From NCBI GenBank assembly GCA_964416195.1, contig CAYQDB010000007.1:81728-145727 (forward strand): a DNA stretch of 64,000 bases. Reading direction: 5' to 3'. Below, one piece after another: positions 1 through 8,433 of the stretch. Each line of letters begins with the position of its first letter. Position 1 is the stretch's first letter. A model generated the notes under the pieces. The model was not told the origin of the DNA, ran no database searches, and saw only the letters and a list, made by a program, of their open reading frames with translations. Position numbers and translations under genes: made by a program. Source of the DNA: CAYQDB01 sp964416195 (GTDB lineage Bacteria; Zixibacteria; MSB-5A5; GN15; FEB-12).

Positions 1-264
1 AGTGACCACCAGTAAGCCCACCCCGACCTTGGTGAAGAAAAGCTTGCCATCTTCAGCCTCAATCGTCACCTGTGCCAGCGGTTGAGTTTCAAGACGATCC
101 AGCGACTTTCGTATATTGGACGTGATAGAAGCCGCCAGCGCACCAACAGCATCGCCCTCCGACCCGGCTGCGAGGTCAGAGGCAATCACAATGCCGTCAT
201 CGCCGACCACCATGGAACCGGTGATGCCGGTCGTTTTGTTCAGTTCGTTAAGCGCTTGATACAT
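1..264 (-). CDS. Roadblock/LC7 domain protein (partial, C-terminus off the left edge)
   Basis: The first 88 residues are visible, starting at an ATG read leftward from 264 (MYQALNELNKTTGITGSMVV...). The pattern 'GITGSMVVGDDGIVIASDL' followed by an alpha-helical stretch and 'VTIEAEDGKLFFTKVG' is the usual MglB/Roadblock layout: a small scaffold that in bacteria typically partners a Ras-like MglA GTPase or dimerises with other Roadblock proteins. The start overlaps the end of the upstream gene by 17 bases, which suggests translational coupling in one minus-strand operon. The partner GTPase, if present, would lie outside the window. Family call is fairly secure; the partner is inference. Confidence 0.8.
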   Translation of the reverse strand, partial: MYQALNELNKTTGITGSMVVGDDGIVIASDLAAGSEGDAVGALAASITSNIRKSLDRLETQPLAQVTIEAEDGKLFFTKVGVGLLVVT

Positions 265-1249
265 GTATCTTCTCCGCGTTTACGGACAGTTTTGGGCCGT
301 ACCGCCGTGCAATGTATTTTCTGATCATTTCCTGTCCCTGGTTGATTCTAATATTGAGGAATTCGCCACCCTGCCGTGATGCAATGACCATCAGATACCA
401 CGATCCCTGGCGGGTGACAATGATTCTCGTATCTTTTACACTAAGATCAATTTTCTCCGGCGCCTCCCATCCAACCCGCTGAAGAATGGTCTTGTTAACC
501 TCACAAAAGACTAACGAAAAAGGCGCCCAGTCCTCTACCTCTATCTCACCTCGTTGGAAGTGTCCCAGTAACAATCCCTCGTGATCTACTACAACTGCCA
601 GTTGCACAGAATTGTCCTCGCCAATGTACCGCGCCGCCTGGTCAAAGCCATTGGCCTCAGCAGACCTCGGCGCAGAGGGGGAATTGGTATGGGTTTCTCT
701 TGATTGATATACTTTCCGTTCACTGGGGGGGACCGAGGTAGGTCTGCCGGCCTCCCGTGCCGTGGAAACAGCTACGGCTGTCCTCCCGTGACCCGGTGCT
801 TCGGTCGCTATAGGTTCTCTTACCGGGTGATACCAACGCTCCCAGGATGGCACCAACCGGGCGGTAATTGGCTTCAAGATAAAAGGTGTTGCCGCAATCT
901 GCAACAAAATCGCCGGCAGATAGCTCGACATCCCAATCGTCAAGGAAACGGTGAGATTCATCGAATACATAGTCGCAATGAGCAAACCAAAGATGGCACC
1001 AAGCAGCAACCTATAGACAAGGTAAACACCGGCCGCCTGAACGATCCTGGGGAGCGAAGCGCGTCGGAAGAAGAAGTACGCAACCACTGCATAGTAGATC
1101 AACTCGCAGATGATGCTGACCAACGAGACCTTGGCCAACCCCAAGCCCAAACAATCCGGGAAAAGAATCATAGGGGCAATCAGAATCAACAGCGAAACCA
1201 ACGATATTTGACGGATGTCACGTCCGGTTATTTCCATAACATATCCCAT
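248..1249 (-). CDS. Membrane-anchored Roadblock-like regulatory protein
   Basis: 333 residues in two halves. Residues ~14-130 hold about four hydrophobic helices; ~140-205 is a Pro/Ser/Arg-rich linker; ~205-333 is a Roadblock-like domain (note 'SVQLAVVVDHEGLLLGHF' and 'DTRIIVTRQGSWYLMVIA'). Inferred role: a membrane platform recruiting the neighbouring soluble Roadblock proteins. It sits 6 bases after the TPR-Roadblock gene and overlaps the next Roadblock gene, so the three are almost certainly co-transcribed. An ATG four codons in (MEITGRD) is an alternative start. I do not recognise a named orthologue for this architecture. Confidence 0.65.
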   Translation of the reverse strand: MGYVMEITGRDIRQISLVSLLILIAPMILFPDCLGLGLAKVSLVSIICELIYYAVVAYFFFRRASLPRIVQAAGVYLVYRLLLGAIFGLLIATMYSMNLTVSLTIGMSSYLPAILLQIAATPFILKPITARLVPSWERWYHPVREPIATEAPGHGRTAVAVSTAREAGRPTSVPPSERKVYQSRETHTNSPSAPRSAEANGFDQAARYIGEDNSVQLAVVVDHEGLLLGHFQRGEIEVEDWAPFSLVFCEVNKTILQRVGWEAPEKIDLSVKDTRIIVTRQGSWYLMVIASRQGGEFLNIRINQGQEMIRKYIARRYGPKLSVNAEKIHVSSA

Positions 1250-1255
1250 GAAAGA

Positions 1256-2104
1256 CTATTCATACCTTGCCAGCAGTTTCTCTATTCTCATTCTCAATGT
1301 CCCCAAATTGACAGAGCTATTAGCCGCAAACAGAAACACACCATCGCCAACCCTAATCAGATAAAACGTCGGTTCCTCAGTTTCGATTAGGACACTCTTG
1401 ACACTGCCGAAAGAACTATTGATCAACTCTCCATGAATGGCATTGCCCATGTTTCCCAAGGTGGCCGCGCAGGTGGATGGGTCCATCTGAAGCGACCACT
1501 CCGATTCCACCACAAGACCCTCAAGGTTCAGGAACAGAGCGCCTTCGACTCCCGCAATGGCGGTACTTTGCTCGACAATATCCCTTTCCATAAGCCGAGG
1601 GGACGGTTCCTCAACAACAGTCCCCGGTGCCGTGTCATGCTCGCTTTCTCTTGGCTTGCTGCCGGCGGATAAGGCCGCCTGCTCTTCGGGAAGCCTCTGC
1701 GCGATTCCCAGCAGTTTCTTGATCTGCTCATGGTCCGGATCTGCTTTGTGCAACTCCTTCAGCAGCTTAATGGCGGCTTTGAAATCACCCTTGTAGATAT
1801 ATATCTCAGCCAGCAATAACCCAAGCGATCGCGTCTGACCGTCGATTACCATCGCCTTGCCGGCTTCGATCTCCGCCCAATCGTATAGCCCCCGATCAAG
1901 ATTGATCTTGGCCATGACGACATGGGCCGAACTGTAAGATGGATGAACCCTTAGGCCATTCTGACAGATACGAAACGCCCTCTCCAGGTCTCCTTTCTTG
2001 CGGCAAGCATCAGCCAAAGCCGCAAAAATCTGGGAATTGGGGTCTGCGTCCAGAATTTTCTCACACTTTGTGATTCTCTCATCCAGTTCGGGGACGCTGA
2101 CCAT
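1256..2104 (-). CDS. TPR repeat protein with C-terminal Roadblock/LC7 domain
   Basis: 282 residues. Residues ~1-140 carry three to four tetratricopeptide-like helical pairs ('NSQIFAALADACRKKGDLERAFRICQNGL' style, key residues A, G, A, P at TPR positions), ~145-175 is a charged linker, and ~180-282 is a Roadblock-type domain beginning 'IAGVEGALFLNLEGLVVES'. The TPR part presumably binds protein partners; the Roadblock part suggests assembly with the other Roadblock proteins encoded directly downstream. No signal peptide, so cytoplasmic. Domain assignment good; biological role unknown. Confidence 0.75.
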   Translation of the reverse strand: MVSVPELDERITKCEKILDADPNSQIFAALADACRKKGDLERAFRICQNGLRVHPSYSSAHVVMAKINLDRGLYDWAEIEAGKAMVIDGQTRSLGLLLAEIYIYKGDFKAAIKLLKELHKADPDHEQIKKLLGIAQRLPEEQAALSAGSKPRESEHDTAPGTVVEEPSPRLMERDIVEQSTAIAGVEGALFLNLEGLVVESEWSLQMDPSTCAATLGNMGNAIHGELINSSFGSVKSVLIETEEPTFYLIRVGDGVFLFAANSSVNLGTLRMRIEKLLARYE

Positions 2105-2208
2105 CTATATACCTATAACCCGCTTTGAAACAAAACATTAACTGATGATGTTCTTTTCTTGATCGATAATCATAAATACTACAAAAGGTTATGTCAACCT
2201 TTACTTTA

Positions 2209-2571
2209 TCAACTCAGAACACGCCTTGTTTCCACAATTCCAAAGAAGAACAACCCGCTCATCAAAACCAAGCCGGCCGGGACAACAAAAGAGGGCAGGC
2301 TGAAGATTTCGAAGGAGTTGCCGAGGATACCAAATTCGCACAGTGTCAGCACCCCGAAACCGCCTAAAAACAGTTGCCAGCTCTTGCTTAACTGACCGCC
2401 TCTGACCAGAGCTAGAACCTTGACAGCTCCAGTCACACAAGCAACCGCAAAAACAAGAATGAAGAGATTGAGGAGTGTCGGTGGGCTGGTGATGACGGCG
2501 AAGTTGGCCGCTTCCGCGCGACTGGCACCTACAGCAAAAAACAACACACCCAGCAGTATCGTCTTTCTCAT
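2209..2571 (-). CDS. Small three-helix membrane protein, unknown function
   Basis: 120 residues. The N-terminus (MRKTILLGVLFFAVGASRAEA) looks like a signal peptide cleaved after Ala, followed by three hydrophobic segments near residues 33-53, 65-85 and 92-113. It begins 4 bases after the DUF4388 gene and shares the minus-strand operon with the Roadblock proteins, so it may be a membrane component of the same system. I recognise no family. Confidence 0.55.
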   Translation of the reverse strand: MRKTILLGVLFFAVGASRAEAANFAVITSPPTLLNLFILVFAVACVTGAVKVLALVRGGQLSKSWQLFLGGFGVLTLCEFGILGNSFEIFSLPSFVVPAGLVLMSGLFFFGIVETRRVLS

Positions 2572-2575
2572 GCTT

Positions 2576-3775
2576 CTACTCCCTTACCATTTTTACGACT
2601 TTGTCTGCACGCTTGAGCGTTCTGTAAAACGTATCTTCGATATTGTAGCGTTTAACCAGTTCACGCCGCACCGCGAGCGGCTCCGAAATCTCTTTTTTAA
2701 CATCGTTCACAGCTTCTCGGAACGCGCCAACCCCCAACAGCTGAAACACACACTCAAGCTGTTCCATCAACATCTGCCCAAGCTGCATCATCAGCTTATG
2801 AAACCGGATAGGGGCCGGTATTCCTCGGACAGCGGTTACGAATTTCTCAAAGGAAGGCATCAGATCTGAACCGGGGTCGACACCGGGGAAATAGTTCAGT
2901 AGCCCGCCACGGTACTGAGCAACAAAGGTGCTGAAGCGGGTGTTTTCCTCCCCCAGTTTGGTGTCTATCAGCGACCGAATGCGATGGAAGCAGTGGTTGT
3001 AGAGATTGAAAATCAGCTTCAGCACCACCTCTTCTTCGTCTTCCTTGTCTGTCTCCTCGGCGCGCTTGCCGACCACCTCAATCAGCTTGTTGAGGATCAA
3101 GCTATAGGTGGCACGGCTGGTGACAAATTCCCCCATTGGCGAGAGGTTTATCAGATCCGGAAGTGTCCGTTCCCCATTGACAAGAGCCAGCACCTTGAAT
3201 TCATCCATCGACAGGACTATTTCGTCGCGGTTTATCTTGGGCGACTTTACAATAGCCAACAGAACATCGTCCGGCGGAAGGACCTTCTGAATTTCCAGCC
3301 ATTCGTCGATGCGGCGCGTGCCTTCCATGATGACATTCATAGTGTTCAACTCTACCTGGAAGGGAGCATTTTGGGGAGATACACCTTCATGGAAGATGAA
3401 ATCCCCCTCATGCCATGAGAACAGGTTGTACACGATCTCTTCTATTTGCAGTTTCAGGCACTCGGTGATGTCACCCTTCTCAAACAAGTTCATGTCGATC
3501 AGGGTGGTCCCCAGTTGCCGGCCGGTTTGCTTATGGAGAGTTATAGCCCGTTCGAGGTCTGTTTTAGAAATCTTGCCTCTCCTCAGAAGCATGTTGCCCA
3601 GTAGGTCTTCGGAGGAATTGATGGACGAGGCATAGATAATATTGCCGTCCTTGAAGGCAACCTCCTTCTGGCGGGTTGAAGTTTTCAGCTCGAGCACACC
3701 ACTCTTCTTACCGCTAGCCAGTAACTGGAGAATGTCCGGAAAAGAAACCGTTTTCAAGTTGCCAGATAGACTCAT
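2576..3775 (-). CDS. DUF4388 (PatA-like N-terminal) regulatory protein
   Basis: 399 residues. The N-terminal ~110 residues match DUF4388 in pattern: 'GNLKTVSFPDILQLLASGKKSGVLEL', then 'FKDGNIIYASS', then helices ending 'EGDFIFHEG'. DUF4388 occurs in bacterial regulators of motility, gliding and polysaccharide output, often near Mgl-type GTPases and Roadblock proteins, which fits this locus. The remaining ~280 residues are mostly helical with no catalytic motif I can name. A GAAAGG Shine-Dalgarno lies just upstream of the ATG. It is the first visible gene of the minus-strand cluster. Confidence 0.75.
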   Translation of the reverse strand: MSLSGNLKTVSFPDILQLLASGKKSGVLELKTSTRQKEVAFKDGNIIYASSINSSEDLLGNMLLRRGKISKTDLERAITLHKQTGRQLGTTLIDMNLFEKGDITECLKLQIEEIVYNLFSWHEGDFIFHEGVSPQNAPFQVELNTMNVIMEGTRRIDEWLEIQKVLPPDDVLLAIVKSPKINRDEIVLSMDEFKVLALVNGERTLPDLINLSPMGEFVTSRATYSLILNKLIEVVGKRAEETDKEDEEEVVLKLIFNLYNHCFHRIRSLIDTKLGEENTRFSTFVAQYRGGLLNYFPGVDPGSDLMPSFEKFVTAVRGIPAPIRFHKLMMQLGQMLMEQLECVFQLLGVGAFREAVNDVKKEISEPLAVRRELVKRYNIEDTFYRTLKRADKVVKMVRE

Positions 3776-3877
3776 GTCTTACCTTTCAAAAATACCGTCG
3801 GATTAGTCCTTTGCCCCACAGAACGGGGTTCTTCTTTATCATTATCGGGCAAAGAGATCGGTTACTTGATGGGAAAA

Positions 3878-6163
3878 TCAGTGCAACGGTACGATCTCCA
3901 CGGGAGTCGTGCCACCCTGAGAAATCCCTACCCTGACAGCACCTATCTTGTCCAGATTGTAGATAGAAGCGGGGGTGATTTCGCCGGGATCGTACAGGCC
4001 AAGCAGCCAGGAGGGCGCTTGTTCAATTCCCGGCCAGGTAGTGTCTTTGTCCGGTCTTGAGGGGCCAAGATCGATACGCCCGCAGACGATAAAAGACTGT
4101 TGCCCACTCCTCGGTATAGCTGCTAACTGCTGGGGCTCAATACTATCAGTAAACAGGATTGCGACCGAGCCAAGATTGGCCAGCAGCCCCGACTTTGAGG
4201 GATAGTACCCCGGTCTCTTGGGCGATGACCAGCTCTCAGGACAGGAGACAATCCTGACGGTTCCCCGTCCGGCATAGCCGGTGTTGACAACGTCGGCAAA
4301 GCTTTTCTCCAGGACTGGACTAACATAAATCGTCTCAACTAGGGATCTCTCCGCGAGCCGAACAAGGTCATCAATGGCATCAAAGTCCGCCGAAACAATA
4401 AAAAGCGAATTTATCCGGCTGATCTCCAGTCCTTCGAGGATTGGAGCAATAATCTGTTCTTCAATCTCGTAATCTCGTCCGGCAAGCCCCGTGACTACAA
4501 GATCACCTTCACGGGTCCTTGCCTGTTTCACTATTGTGACAATACCGCCGGGGACGGCAAAAATGTACATGCTCCTTGCCACCGGCTGACGCTCGGAGCT
4601 GATAACGCCGGCAGCCAGGCCAATGTTGATAACAGCCAGTAATGATACCAACGCCACTCGGCGGACAGTTTTTGAACTCAACGACCAGACCATTAGGACC
4701 AGATATACGTAGAACAGCAGAATCGCCCACAGCGATATATCTCCAACTTTGATTAGAGGGGCCTGGTCCCCGCTAAAGATGTCCAGCAACCGGACTATCA
4801 GATTCAACAGCAGATCCAGCAGGGAACCGACAAACATCCCCAGCAACGGCCAGATCAGATGGGCCGCCAGCAACAGAACTGTCCCCAAAACCGCTATCGA
4901 AACCAGTGGCACGATGATCAGATTGGCTACCACCGATATCACCGGCAGGCGGTGGAAGTACAGTGCAATCAGAGGCATCGAACATATCTGGGCAATGACA
5001 GAAATCATCAATGGAAAGACCAACCAGCGGTACCACAGACGAGAATGGTACCGCTTGAGTAGACCTGCTATTCGCGGTGTAAAGAATATCAGGCCCCAGG
5101 CGGTAATAAAGGAGAGCTGAAAGCCGACGTCGAATAGCTGCATGGGGTCGAACAAAAGGACTATCAGGGCTGTGGCGGCAATCACATTGTTCAGGTCATA
5201 CCGACGCCCCAGCACGCCGGCGGCGATAACCAGCGTAGCCATGATCGAAGCTCGCATAACGGAGGGTTCCCCGTAGGACAGAAGGGCGAAGAGAAAAATG
5301 ACAGCCAAAAGGATTGCCGCCCGTTTCCAACGTGACAATCTGAACGGTCGCAGAAAAAATAGAAGCGACAGAACCACCAAGGCAACGTTAGAACCGGAAA
5401 CCGCCAGTAAGTGGAGAGTCCCTGTATCACGAAACCGCCTGTAGATACCGGTCGGGATACCGCGTGTTTCGCCTATCAGAAAACCGGCTGCCAGGGCCGC
5501 AGTGGTCGGAGACAGGTTACTGTAAAAGCTGTTACGGATACTGCCACGGAGCTTGTCCACAAAATTAAATATCCCAAAGCGGTTGCCCTTGTCGATGCGC
5601 ATATCGAGCAAGGTAGGCAGGTAGACGATCCCATGGATACCTTTCAGGTTCAGGTAGCGCCGATAGTCGAACTTCCCGGGGAGCTTGCCGCCTTTCAGGG
5701 AATAGATACGTCCGTAAAACTCAACGCGATCTCCTCTCTGCAAGGCGGTTGTGGTATCGGTCACTTTCAGCAAGATGGTGCCGTACACTTTTCGTGTCGC
5801 ATCGGTGGCAATAGAATCAAGCGCGATCTCTATTTCCGTTCGATTGGTTTTCAAACGAGGCCAGTCGCTAACCTTCCCGAAGATATGGTAGATTTTTCTA
5901 TCCTCTATCACCCGTGAAATGTGACAGGGGCCGACATCGTAGAATCTCACACCGAAATGGAAGGCAGAGAAAAAGAGAAGACTCAACCCGAACAAGACAG
6001 TGGGTTGAGTTGTCTTGCGGTATCCTAAGCCCACAAAGCCGGCCACAAAGCAAACCAGACTGCCGAGCAAGAATATCCAGCAGGGCAGACGCGCTTGATC
6101 CGAAATGACAATGCCGGATAGGACAAACAATAACAGAAGCAGACTTGGATATTTGCGAATCAT
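3878..6163 (-). CDS. comEC: ComEC/Rec2-family DNA-uptake channel with degenerate C-terminal metallo-beta-lactamase region
   Basis: About 761 residues from the ATG whose last bases overlap the murJ stop (ATGA); the reading frame remains open 12 codons further up. The Competence domain is clear: 'RRFRDTGTLHLLAVSGSNVAL' is the ComEC hallmark, within ~10 membrane helices, preceded by an OB-like region (residues ~85-190). In the family, ComEC forms the inner-membrane channel that brings single-stranded DNA into the cytoplasm. The C-terminal part sits where a metallo-beta-lactamase nuclease-like domain is expected, but where His-x-His-x-Asp-His would be it reads 'VSADFDAIDDL' (about residue 585-595). 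The metal site therefore appears lost. No other competence genes are visible. Confidence 0.85.
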   Translation of the reverse strand: MIRKYPSLLLLLFVLSGIVISDQARLPCWIFLLGSLVCFVAGFVGLGYRKTTQPTVLFGLSLLFFSAFHFGVRFYDVGPCHISRVIEDRKIYHIFGKVSDWPRLKTNRTEIEIALDSIATDATRKVYGTILLKVTDTTTALQRGDRVEFYGRIYSLKGGKLPGKFDYRRYLNLKGIHGIVYLPTLLDMRIDKGNRFGIFNFVDKLRGSIRNSFYSNLSPTTAALAAGFLIGETRGIPTGIYRRFRDTGTLHLLAVSGSNVALVVLSLLFFLRPFRLSRWKRAAILLAVIFLFALLSYGEPSVMRASIMATLVIAAGVLGRRYDLNNVIAATALIVLLFDPMQLFDVGFQLSFITAWGLIFFTPRIAGLLKRYHSRLWYRWLVFPLMISVIAQICSMPLIALYFHRLPVISVVANLIIVPLVSIAVLGTVLLLAAHLIWPLLGMFVGSLLDLLLNLIVRLLDIFSGDQAPLIKVGDISLWAILLFYVYLVLMVWSLSSKTVRRVALVSLLAVINIGLAAGVISSERQPVARSMYIFAVPGGIVTIVKQARTREGDLVVTGLAGRDYEIEEQIIAPILEGLEISRINSLFIVSADFDAIDDLVRLAERSLVETIYVSPVLEKSFADVVNTGYAGRGTVRIVSCPESWSSPKRPGYYPSKSGLLANLGSVAILFTDSIEPQQLAAIPRSGQQSFIVCGRIDLGPSRPDKDTTWPGIEQAPSWLLGLYDPGEITPASIYNLDKIGAVRVGISQGGTTPVEIVPLH

Positions 6164-7737
6164 CCTTGAGGTCGTCGTTTCCTTAGAATGAAGCTCCACA
6201 ACCGCTTAACCTCCCGCACGCGCAGCAGGAAACAGAAGAGCACATACAGCAGCGCTGCCACTGCGGCAGGAACAAACAGGCTCAGCAGGCGGTTGGTTAC
6301 GGTCGGCGCAGTGGCAAATCGGTACGGCAACAGAAGGGCGATCTGAAAAGCCAGCAGGGAAGCGACGGCAATCCGCACCAAGTTCAATCCCAGTTTTCCC
6401 CAGGGGACAGCGACTCCTTTGGTAGGAAGGTAAGCCAGAAGGATGACGAAATTGACGATACCACCTATGGAGACGGCTGCCGCCAGCCCGGCGAAGTCCA
6501 GAATCTTTATCATAGGGTAGTACAGCGCCATATTGACGGACACGGCCAGGATCGAAATCCTCATGGGAAGGCGGGAATCGCCAAAGGCATAATAAAACGG
6601 GACTGTCACCCTGATACCGGCAAAACCGATCAAGCCGTAGGCGTAGTGCAGCAAGGCCTGACTGGTGCGGAACGAGTCCAGCTCGGAAAAAGCTCCCCAC
6701 TGGTAGATCAGGTCGATAATTTGACGCCCCATCAGAGCGAGGAAAACAGCAGAAGGAATAACCACAAACATATTCAAGTTGATCGTTTCCATATAGGTAC
6801 TGCTCAGTCGATCTATATCCTTGCGGGCTACCATCTCCGACACCTTCGGCAGAGCCACTGTGCCTAAAGCAACGGCGAACACCCCAAGAGGAAAATGTAT
6901 CAGCCTATAAGAATAGTTCAGGTATGAGATGGAACCTGGCATCAAGAAAGAAGCCAGAAGTGTATTCACCAGAATGTTTATCCGTCCGGCCGACAGCCCC
7001 ACGATCATAGGGGTCATCAAGCGGGCAACTTTCTTCACGCCCTCATCCAGAAAATTGATGCGTGGGCGAAAGCGGTAACCAATCCGCCACAGAGCAGGAA
7101 GTTGAATAGCAACCTGCCCCACTCCTCCCACCAGTACTCCGATGGCAAGCGTATACACCGGCTGGTCAAAATATCGATACAGCGCTATCACTGACAGCAC
7201 CACACCCAAATTGAACAATGCCGGAGACACGGCGGGTATCCCGAAACGACCGAACGAATTGAGCATCCCCATTATCATCGCCGACACGGAAACCAGAAGA
7301 AGGTAAACGAACATGATCCGGGTCAGGCTTACCGTGAGAGCAAACTTCTCCGGAATCGCCGTGAAGCCATTAGCGAACAGGTAGATAAGAATCGGCGCCG
7401 CTACTATCCCCAGCAGGACGATCAGAACCACGAGCAGCGCAACCGCCGTGAGGACGGTATTGCCCAGCTGGAAAGCTCCCTGCTCTGAGTCTTTGACCAG
7501 CTTTTCTTTGAAGACCGGCACGAATGCCGAGGACAAGGCTCCCTCGGCGAACATGTCCCGCAACAGGTTGGGGATACGAAAAGCAGTGACAAAGGCATCG
7601 GTGGCCATGCCGGCGCCAAAAAAATAGGCCATCACCTGCTCTCGAACCAGGCCCAAGACCCTGGAAAAAGCGGTTGCCGCCGAAACGGTGGCTGCCGAGC
7701 GGGCTAGGGAACTATTCTTAACCTTGACTGTTGACAT
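6160..7737 (-). CDS. murJ: Lipid II flippase MurJ (MviN family)
   Basis: 525 residues with about 14 hydrophobic helices, the length typical of MurJ. The N-terminal 'ATAFSRVLGLVREQVMAYFFG' and 'FRIPNLLRDMFAEGALSSAFVPVF' are diagnostic for this family, which flips the peptidoglycan precursor lipid II across the inner membrane. The stop overlaps the comEC-like start by ATGA, so the two are translationally coupled. The gene is divergent from rpsT with only 64 bases between the starts. Confidence 0.95.
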   Translation of the reverse strand: MSTVKVKNSSLARSAATVSAATAFSRVLGLVREQVMAYFFGAGMATDAFVTAFRIPNLLRDMFAEGALSSAFVPVFKEKLVKDSEQGAFQLGNTVLTAVALLVVLIVLLGIVAAPILIYLFANGFTAIPEKFALTVSLTRIMFVYLLLVSVSAMIMGMLNSFGRFGIPAVSPALFNLGVVLSVIALYRYFDQPVYTLAIGVLVGGVGQVAIQLPALWRIGYRFRPRINFLDEGVKKVARLMTPMIVGLSAGRINILVNTLLASFLMPGSISYLNYSYRLIHFPLGVFAVALGTVALPKVSEMVARKDIDRLSSTYMETINLNMFVVIPSAVFLALMGRQIIDLIYQWGAFSELDSFRTSQALLHYAYGLIGFAGIRVTVPFYYAFGDSRLPMRISILAVSVNMALYYPMIKILDFAGLAAAVSIGGIVNFVILLAYLPTKGVAVPWGKLGLNLVRIAVASLLAFQIALLLPYRFATAPTVTNRLLSLFVPAAVAALLYVLFCFLLRVREVKRLWSFILRKRRPQG

Positions 7738-7801
7738 GACGATTATGCCGATTATATTAAAAAGTTATAAATTATTGCAATGATAGGGAAAGGGTTCGAT
7801 T

Positions 7802-8056
7802 TTGCCAACTCATAAATCGTGCGTTAAGAGAATGAGAACCTCCGACGAACGCCGCCTTAGAAACAAGGTTCTTCGCTCGCAACTTCGCTCCAGTATCAAA
7901 GAGCTGCGTGGCGAGACCAACAAAGATGAAGCGATCAAGAAATATCGCGAGACAATATCGCTCCTCGACAGGGCCGCCGGACACCACCTGATTCACAAGA
8001 AAAACGCCGACCGCAATAAGTCCCGCTTGGCTCAGATTGTACGCAAACTGGGTTAA
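7802..8056 (+). CDS. rpsT: 30S ribosomal protein S20
   Basis: 84 basic residues, TTG start preceded by an AGGGAAAGGG purine tract. The pattern 'KSCVKRMRTSDERRLRNK' and the closing 'LDRAAGHHLIHKKNADRNKSRLAQIVRKLG' are those of S20, a helical protein binding the 5' domain of 16S rRNA. It stands alone and divergent from murJ; rpsT is commonly monocistronic and next to murJ in many bacteria. Confidence 0.95.
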   Translation: MPTHKSCVKRMRTSDERRLRNKVLRSQLRSSIKELRGETNKDEAIKKYRETISLLDRAAGHHLIHKKNADRNKSRLAQIVRKLG

Positions 8057-8433
8057 GCAGCAGAAAACCGGTAGTCAGGTAGATCAGGACCCTCGTGAGG
8101 CTGACATCCTTTGTTTCTCCCTTTGGTTTTCTAGGTACCGGCAGGCGACTCGAGGTTGTCTCAAAAGTTAGTTCCAGTTGAATTAGGTCTACACCAAATA
8201 AGGTCGCCATTCCCTAACTCCGCGTAGCGGCGGGCTTTACGTCCGCCGGTGGCGTCGCCACGTTTAGGCGGGAGACAAGCCCCCGCCCTACGCAAGATAG
8301 TTACCTTATGGGGCAGCCTCACTCTGCCTGACGGTTCCTTCATGCAAGAGTGTTGACCATAGCTTGGAGCTATCGGGCCGAGTCGCCCAATAGCACATCA
8401 CATAGGCAGGAATCAGGGATTCCTGTCTTGTCA
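8057..8433. other. Intergenic stretch carrying a dispersed repeat
   Basis: No gene visible. The central part is copy 1 of a ~110-120-bp repeat (entered separately), followed by a degenerate REP-like half ('CTCTGCCTGACGG', 8327-8339). The rest shows nothing I can assign. Confidence 0.6.
8199..8318 (+). repeat. Dispersed ~115-bp repeat, copy 1
   Basis: Shares with 41701-41813 (same strand) and 52560-52656 (opposite strand) an ordered set of blocks: 'GGTCGC', 'GCGTAGCGGCGGGCTTTA', 'GTCCGCCG', 'GGGAGACAAGC', 'CCCTACG', 'AGTTACCTT'. The internal blocks can pair (GGCGGG...CCCGCC), giving a folded element. This copy has a slightly longer middle segment than the other two. Non-coding; origin unknown. 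Confidence 0.8.
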
